From: Chlamydiales bacterium
GTDB lineage: Bacteria; Chlamydiota; Chlamydiia; Chlamydiales; JARBTQ01
Length of the DNA stretch: 48,993 nt
Assembly (NCBI GenBank): GCA_029240075.1
Contig: JARBTQ010000019.1
Location: 1 to 48,993 of the forward strand
Direction of reading: 5' to 3'
Under the pieces are notes generated by a model. The model was not told the origin of the DNA, searched no databases, and saw only the letters and a list, made by a program, of their open reading frames with translations. Positions 45,297-48,993 of this stretch are shown piece by piece. The position numbers and the translations under genes were made by a program. Position 1 is the first letter of the stretch. The number at the start of each line of letters is the position of its first letter.

Positions 45297-46829
45297 TTAG
45301 TTGTTTTTGTGGGGCCTACTTAAATCAATACAAATTTTTTTAGGACATTGATCGAACTTGCTTTTTCCAATCGGTAGAGGTGCTGTTCTTACTCCCCTTT
45401 TTTTAGGATTTTGCAATAACTTTAGGCTATCACTTAGTAGTTGTACTCTTCTATCAAACGTTCCAAAAAAGAAAGGGCTAGCGTTTATTTTCATAGCGCA
45501 TCCTAATGCCAAAGGAATTCCTTTCTTTGAGCTGCTTAGTTTCATTAAAAGGGCACCCTTTTTTAGAAGAAGCTGAAACATTTCCAGAGGGGCATCATAT
45601 GCTACTGCCCAATCAAGTGGTGTTAGCTTTCTAGCCGTTGATTTATCAAGCTCATTAGGGCTGCATCCAGTATTTAGTAATGATTCAACTAGTGCTAAAT
45701 TACCATTAGCAATAGCAAGATGAATAGGATACCCTGTAGTTGGAAATTCTCCAAATCCATCTTTCACTATCGAAAAATATTTAGCTTGCTTAGATATTGA
45801 GGAGGCGTAAGGTCCTTTTATGAATAATTGTTCTTCTGTAATTTGGTAAGAAAAACTGAAATTTAACAGATGAGGTTTATAATAGATTAAATAGTGGATA
45901 AGGTCTTGTGTCTGTTTTTTTTGAGGAAATGTATTTTCATTAAGGTGTTGGCTTAAAATATTTATCAACAATGCTCCCTCCACACTTTCCTGTGCATCAA
46001 AACACAATAATAACTCCACAATCAGAGGGTTATAAAATTTGCTGGTAGCATAGTCAAGTATGGTAAGCCCATTTACAAATGTTTTATTGACCTGATCTTT
46101 TAATCCATTGCTTATTAATTTTCCTAAAGTGCGAAAATTTTGAAATTTTTCCCATTCAAAATCTATTGATGCATCAATAGGGGATGATTCTTGGTTTAGA
46201 TTATCATCGTTATGAGTCTGGCTAGGGTTCAAAATCTTTCTTTCTACCACTCTTTGCAGTAACGAAATTCCATTCCAAGTATTATGTTTAAGTAAGTCGA
46301 TCTTGTAGTCAACAAGTAGGTCTATATAAGAACCATCATAATCTTTTTCTATTAGATAGTGGATAAGTCTAGTTAGCTTTTTCCCCCAATGGAAGGCTTT
46401 ACTATGGTAAACTTGTTCTTGATAGCGAAAAATTAGTTGGGGTATATGAATATCTACCTTTATACATTCATCCAATTCTTCATCTGTAAAGTCTTCTATA
46501 TGATGAAAAACCATATCTGTTAAGCCTTGCGAAACATTTTTCCAATAATCACTTGTTTTAGAGGAGAGGTGGGAAATGCCTATTTCTGTTAGTTGTTGTG
46601 TAGTGATATGAGGTTTACTTTTAGTTTGAGAACTAGAGTTTACATCATGTAAAAAACTATTTGTACGTTTTGCATCAGTCAAAGATTTGAGTATATCCAG
46701 ACTGTCTGTAGTAAGAGAATGGTAGAGTCTATTTGTTTTAATAGAGGTTGCAGAATTTGTGCTTTTTGCCAATTCTGAATATAAAGTTTCTGTGTCCTTA
46801 CTTCTTAGATTATTGGAGATAGTGTTCAT
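45297..46829 (-). CDS. Ankyrin-repeat protein, candidate effector
   Basis: This 510-residue protein has degenerate ankyrin repeats, clearest at about residues 366-432: GYPIHLAIANGNLALVESLL, then an SPNELD turn, LTPLDWAVAYDAPLEMFQLL and LKKGALL. A weaker repeat is visible around GLTILDYATSKFYNPLIVELL near 255. The N-terminal 100 residues are Ser/Thr-rich and unstructured-looking, as in many type III effectors. No Sec signal. Ankyrin proteins in amoeba symbionts often bind host proteins. The target is unknown. Convergent with cysS. Confidence 0.75.
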   Translation of the reverse strand: MNTISNNLRSKDTETLYSELAKSTNSATSIKTNRLYHSLTTDSLDILKSLTDAKRTNSFLHDVNSSSQTKSKPHITTQQLTEIGISHLSSKTSDYWKNVSQGLTDMVFHHIEDFTDEELDECIKVDIHIPQLIFRYQEQVYHSKAFHWGKKLTRLIHYLIEKDYDGSYIDLLVDYKIDLLKHNTWNGISLLQRVVERKILNPSQTHNDDNLNQESSPIDASIDFEWEKFQNFRTLGKLISNGLKDQVNKTFVNGLTILDYATSKFYNPLIVELLLCFDAQESVEGALLINILSQHLNENTFPQKKQTQDLIHYLIYYKPHLLNFSFSYQITEEQLFIKGPYASSISKQAKYFSIVKDGFGEFPTTGYPIHLAIANGNLALVESLLNTGCSPNELDKSTARKLTPLDWAVAYDAPLEMFQLLLKKGALLMKLSSSKKGIPLALGCAMKINASPFFFGTFDRRVQLLSDSLKLLQNPKKRGVRTAPLPIGKSKFDQCPKKICIDLSRPHKNN

Positions 46830-46982
46830 AGTACCTCTAAAAATATTCCCTAATGAAAATTTATTGGAACTTATTTGTTTTTAATAGTTTGTGCGTAAGA
46901 TTTGCCTGGTTTTATAAGGGATTACGCTGGCGTAAACTTACATTTTCACTATTTAATTTTCGAGGACTATCTAATAAGAATT

Positions 46983-47022
46983 GAATAAATCTCTTTCGAC
47001 ACTAGTTTTACAGAGATCTATC
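46983..47022. repeat. Degenerate palindromic repeat, copy 1
   Basis: The block contains ATCTCT near its start and AGAGAT near its end, so it can form a hairpin. By eye it matches the block at 47153-47191 at roughly seven in ten positions. Confidence 0.35.
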
Positions 47023-47152
47023 AAGATGCCGACAATAAAGATGCAAAAAAGGCTCAATATCTATTTAAGTTGTGCACAAACTTGGCTTATGGCATTAAAA
47101 GCTGCATGATAGTCTCATTTAAGATCTTGACAGATCTACGAACTATAGATGC

Positions 47153-47191
47153 GAATAGATCTCTGTAGAACTTATTTTACAGAAATCTACC
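47153..47191. repeat. Degenerate palindromic repeat, copy 2
   Basis: The block contains TCTGTA and TACAGA in inverted orientation, flanked by AGAT and ATCT. It shares the order and spacing of copy 1 at 46983-47022. Confidence 0.35.
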
Positions 47192-47396
47192 CGATTACTC
47201 AAAAATAACGTTATGTAAGAAGTCTAATTAGTAGTTATCTAACTGTTAATTTATCAACCAAAATAAAGCAATTTCCTCTTTTGACGGTGCTCAATTATTT
47301 GCAGTAGAAAAAAGCATTGGCAAAATTAAAGGATTGGTGGTAGTATTTGTTCTTAAATTGTTATTCTCAAGTGTATTTTTTTAAGGTGAACATTCA

Positions 47397-47846
47397 ATGG
47401 CAACAGAGTTAAAAATACCTAAAACGACCCTCGTTAAAAAAGAGGAAGTCAAACGTCGCTGGTTTCTGTTTGATGCTACAGGAAAGACTTTAGGGCGCTT
47501 TGCATCAGAAATAGCTAAGGTTCTACGTGGGAAACATAAGCCTGATTTTACTCCTCATGTTGATACAGGTGATGGGGTCATTATAGTTAATGCAGAAAAG
47601 ATTTGTGTAACAGGGGCTAAAGAAGCTCGTAAGATTTATCGCTATTACACAGGTTACATGGGTGGATTACGTGAAATTCCTTATGATCAAATGAAAGCTC
47701 GTAAACCTCAATATATTTTAGAGCATGCTATCAAAAAGATGATGCCCCGTACAAAATTAGGTCGCGCGCAATTAAAAAAACTACGTATTTTTGTTGGTGC
47801 AAAGCACAATATGGAAGCTCAGCAACCTACATCAGCTGATATTTAG
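47397..47846 (+). CDS. rplM: 50S ribosomal protein L13
   Basis: L13 is an early-binding large-subunit protein. RWFLFDATGKTLGRFASEIA, LRGKHKPDFTPHVDTGDGVI and the EHAIKKMMPRTKLGRAQLKK block are typical. The length (149) matches chlamydial L13. AAGGTG lies 9 bases before the ATG. It forms the universal rplM-rpsI pair with S9, 39 bases downstream. Confidence 0.97.
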   Translation: MATELKIPKTTLVKKEEVKRRWFLFDATGKTLGRFASEIAKVLRGKHKPDFTPHVDTGDGVIIVNAEKICVTGAKEARKIYRYYTGYMGGLREIPYDQMKARKPQYILEHAIKKMMPRTKLGRAQLKKLRIFVGAKHNMEAQQPTSADI

Positions 47847-47885
47847 AATTTTATTTATATTCAAAAGATTTAAAAGGTCAACTTC

Positions 47886-48278
47886 ATGAAGATTCAAGAA
47901 ACTGTAGCAACAGGACGCCGCAAGACAGCTGTAGCCTCGGTACGCCTTCGTCCAGGATCAGGCAGCGTTGATGTTAATGGCAAACAACTGCATGAATATT
48001 TCCCTTCCGAATTACAGCGTCAAACTATTTTGTCCCCTTTAGAAAAAGTGAACGGATCAGGCAAATATGATTTGATCATCCGTGTTAAGGGTGGTGGTAT
48101 AGAAGGACAGGTAATTGCTGCTCGTCTAGGCTTAGCAAGAGCATTAGTAATGGAAGATGAACAACGTCGTTCAGATTTAAAAGGGTTAGGTTTTCTTACT
48201 CGTGATCCTCGTAAAAGAGAGCGTAAGAAATACGGATTGGCTGGAGCTAGAAAGCGCTTCCAATTCTCTAAGCGTTAA
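47886..48278 (+). CDS. rpsI: 30S ribosomal protein S9
   Basis: S9 reaches the P-site tRNA with its C-terminal tail. [18 protein letters not shown] at the start, the [20 protein letters not shown] block and the basic end [17 protein letters not shown], finishing in KR, are all typical. At 130 residues it has full length. AAAAGG precedes the ATG by 8 bases. Followed by a strong terminator. Confidence 0.97.
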   Translation: MKIQETVATGRRKTAVASVRLRPGSGSVDVNGKQLHEYFPSELQRQTILSPLEKVNGSGKYDLIIRVKGGGIEGQVIAARLGLARALVMEDEQRRSDLKGLGFLTRDPRKRERKKYGLAGARKRFQFSKR

Positions 48279-48306
48279 TCGCCCATCCTTATTGCAATAT
48301 TTTCAG

Positions 48307-48345
48307 AAAAACCTTTGTAGATTTTACTCTGTCAAAGGTTTTTTC
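48307..48345 (+). terminator. Rho-independent terminator of the rplM-rpsI operon
   Basis: AAAAACCTTTG (48307-48317) pairs with CAAAGGTTTTT (48333-48343), followed by TTCTTTTCTAATTTT. It lies 29 bases after the rpsI stop. Confidence 0.9.
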
Positions 48346-48426
48346 TTTTCTAATTTTAAAATCTTGTATTCCGCTTATCCTTAACTTAAGATGAAGTTAT
48401 AAATACTTTGCTCATAAGAGGTATTC

Positions 48427-48897
48427 GTGGATAATCCTTATGCAACATTATTACAAATTTCGTCAGACTATGCTGCCGAAGACTTAGCGAAATATAATTG
48501 GATTACAGAGCGCCATTTACAAGTTATTTGGCTAGAGCAGAAATATTTTGCTAATTTAGTAACACATGAAGGATTGGCTGTACAAGTCATTTCAGCTGGA
48601 ATTTGGAACAGTGATGCAGGTCCTGATTTTTTAAAAGCTCACGTTATCATAGGCAATAAAGAATATAAAGGTGATATTGAGATCCATCTAGACCCTAGAA
48701 GCTGGTACACTCATGGGCATCATACAGATGAAAGATATTCTCAAGTTATCCTACATGTTTCTTTATGGACACCAAAAAGAGACCATACTGTCTATAATCA
48801 TTTTAACGAGCCTATTTCTAATATTTACCTAGAAAATAGCCTGACACTCCCTTTAAATCGTCTCGTGTCTCTTATTGATCTCGACCTTTATCCGTAG
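48427..48897 (+). pseudogene. DUF2851-family gene truncated by an insertion element
   Basis: The 156 residues resemble the N-terminal part of DUF2851 proteins: the start ending in WITERHLQVIWLEQKYF, then IWNSDAGPDFLKAHVIIG, GDIEIHLDPRSWYTHGHHTD and VILHVSLW. Family members are about 420 residues as I recall, so the last two thirds are missing. The stop TAG at 48895-48897 falls at the junction with sequence that looks like the end of an IS element. The GTG start at 48427 has AAGAGG 5 bases before it. The family's function is unknown. The rest of the gene may lie beyond the IS, outside the window. Confidence 0.7.
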
Positions 48898-48993
48898 GCG
48901 GATTCAACTATCAAGTGCAACGGCGTATTGAAATAGCCTAAGCGGCTTCCTTACTTTTTTGGTTATAAATCTCTTCAGGCGTAAAATATTGTA
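48898..48993 (-). mobile_element. End of an insertion sequence, IS30-like (partial)
   Basis: The boundary sequence GGCGGATTCAACTATCAAG, followed by TGCAACG, looks like an IS30-type terminal repeat (the E. coli IS30 end has GATTCAA and GCAAC in similar places). Next to it, on the minus strand, is the end of an open frame that looks like a transposase tail. Only about 96 bases of the element are in the window, so the family call is tentative and the target duplication cannot be seen. Confidence 0.6.
48938..48993 (-). CDS. Transposase C-terminal end (partial, runs off the window)
   Basis: The minus strand reads QYFTPEEIYNQKSKEAA and then TAG at 48940-48938. The FTPEEIY segment resembles the end of DDE transposases of the IS30/IS481 type, where a 'TPxEv' stretch follows the catalytic core. 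The catalytic residues lie outside the window. About 40 bases separate the stop from the element's end. Confidence 0.5.
   Translation of the reverse strand, partial: QYFTPEEIYNQKSKEAA

Larger units (their letters stand above)
46830..47396. other. 567-base region upstream of rplM with degenerate palindromic repeats
   Basis: No gene recognised. Two similar blocks are present: GAATAAATCTC...TTTTACAGAGATCTATC at 46983-47022 and GAATAGATCTC...TTTTACAGAAATCTACC at 47153-47191. Each can fold on itself (ATCTCT against AGAGAT, and TCTGTA against TACAGA). The rplM promoter should be in the right part. Confidence 0.4.

Noticed and set aside
1-48993. tRNA, rRNA, tmRNA, RNase P RNA, SRP RNA and CRISPR arrays
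   Set aside because: I looked for TPsiC-like GGTTCGA contexts, conserved RNA cores and regularly spaced repeats in the gaps and found nothing convincing; a covariance-model scan would be decisive.

Overview
The window looks like chromosome of an amoeba-associated member of the Chlamydiae (Parachlamydiaceae-like, in the Protochlamydia/Neochlamydia/Parachlamydia range). The evidence is AT-rich DNA; chlamydia-typical genes (a SecD-SecF fusion with a very long N-terminal extension, a pGP6-D-like protein, and a psd-secA neighbourhood with mnmE nearby); and eukaryote-like effector domains (BTB, F-box, Ulp1/C48 protease, Fic, ankyrin) of the kind expanded in chlamydial symbionts of protists. The genus call is inference. 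I found no rRNA, tRNA or CRISPR array.

Layout. 1-2.7 kb: accessory DNA with a small unknown ORF, a pGP6-D-like gene and a BTB-domain gene broken by two in-frame amber codons. 2.7-11.5 kb: housekeeping genes rlmD, recJ, secDF and a PgsA-type phosphatidyltransferase. 11.5-16.3 kb: small lipoproteins, a Ulp1-like cysteine protease with a complete His-Asp-Gln-Cys set, and an MFS transporter. 16.4-21.1 kb: prmA, a CDF metal transporter, a DUF2937 membrane protein and two convergent EamA transporters. 21.3-24.8 kb: a compact three-gene unit of a RimK-like ATP-grasp ligase, a GCS2-type carboxylate-amine ligase and an N-formylglutamate amidohydrolase-like hydrolase. 25.0-28.8 kb: a variant Fic protein, then a glycosyltransferase plus LpxL-type acyltransferase operon. 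29.1-33.1 kb: ndk, an ABC exporter and a secreted MORN-like protein. 33.4-35.3 kb: two tandem F-box proteins, each ending in a paired hydrophobic segment. 36.0-45.2 kb: mnmE with a pseudokinase gene, a small secreted protein, psd, secA, murI and cysS. 45.3-46.8 kb: an ankyrin protein. 47.4-49.0 kb: rplM-rpsI, then a DUF2851 gene cut short by an insertion element (IS30-like by its terminal sequence) that runs out of the window.

How the genes fit together. Core genes cover protein export (SecA, SecDF, several lipoproteins), envelope building (Psd, PgsA, LpxL, GT4, MurI), translation (L13, S9, CysS, MnmE, RlmD, PrmA) and DNA repair (RecJ). Scattered between them are genes that could act on the host, with a clear bias to ubiquitin-like pathways: two F-box proteins, one BTB remnant and one Ulp1-like protease, plus Fic and ankyrin proteins.

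The items most worth following up are the F-box proteins with an Inc-like double hydrophobic hairpin, the RimK/GCS2/FGase cassette, the degenerate kinase next to MnmE, the Fic protein with altered motif residues, and the amber-split BTB gene.
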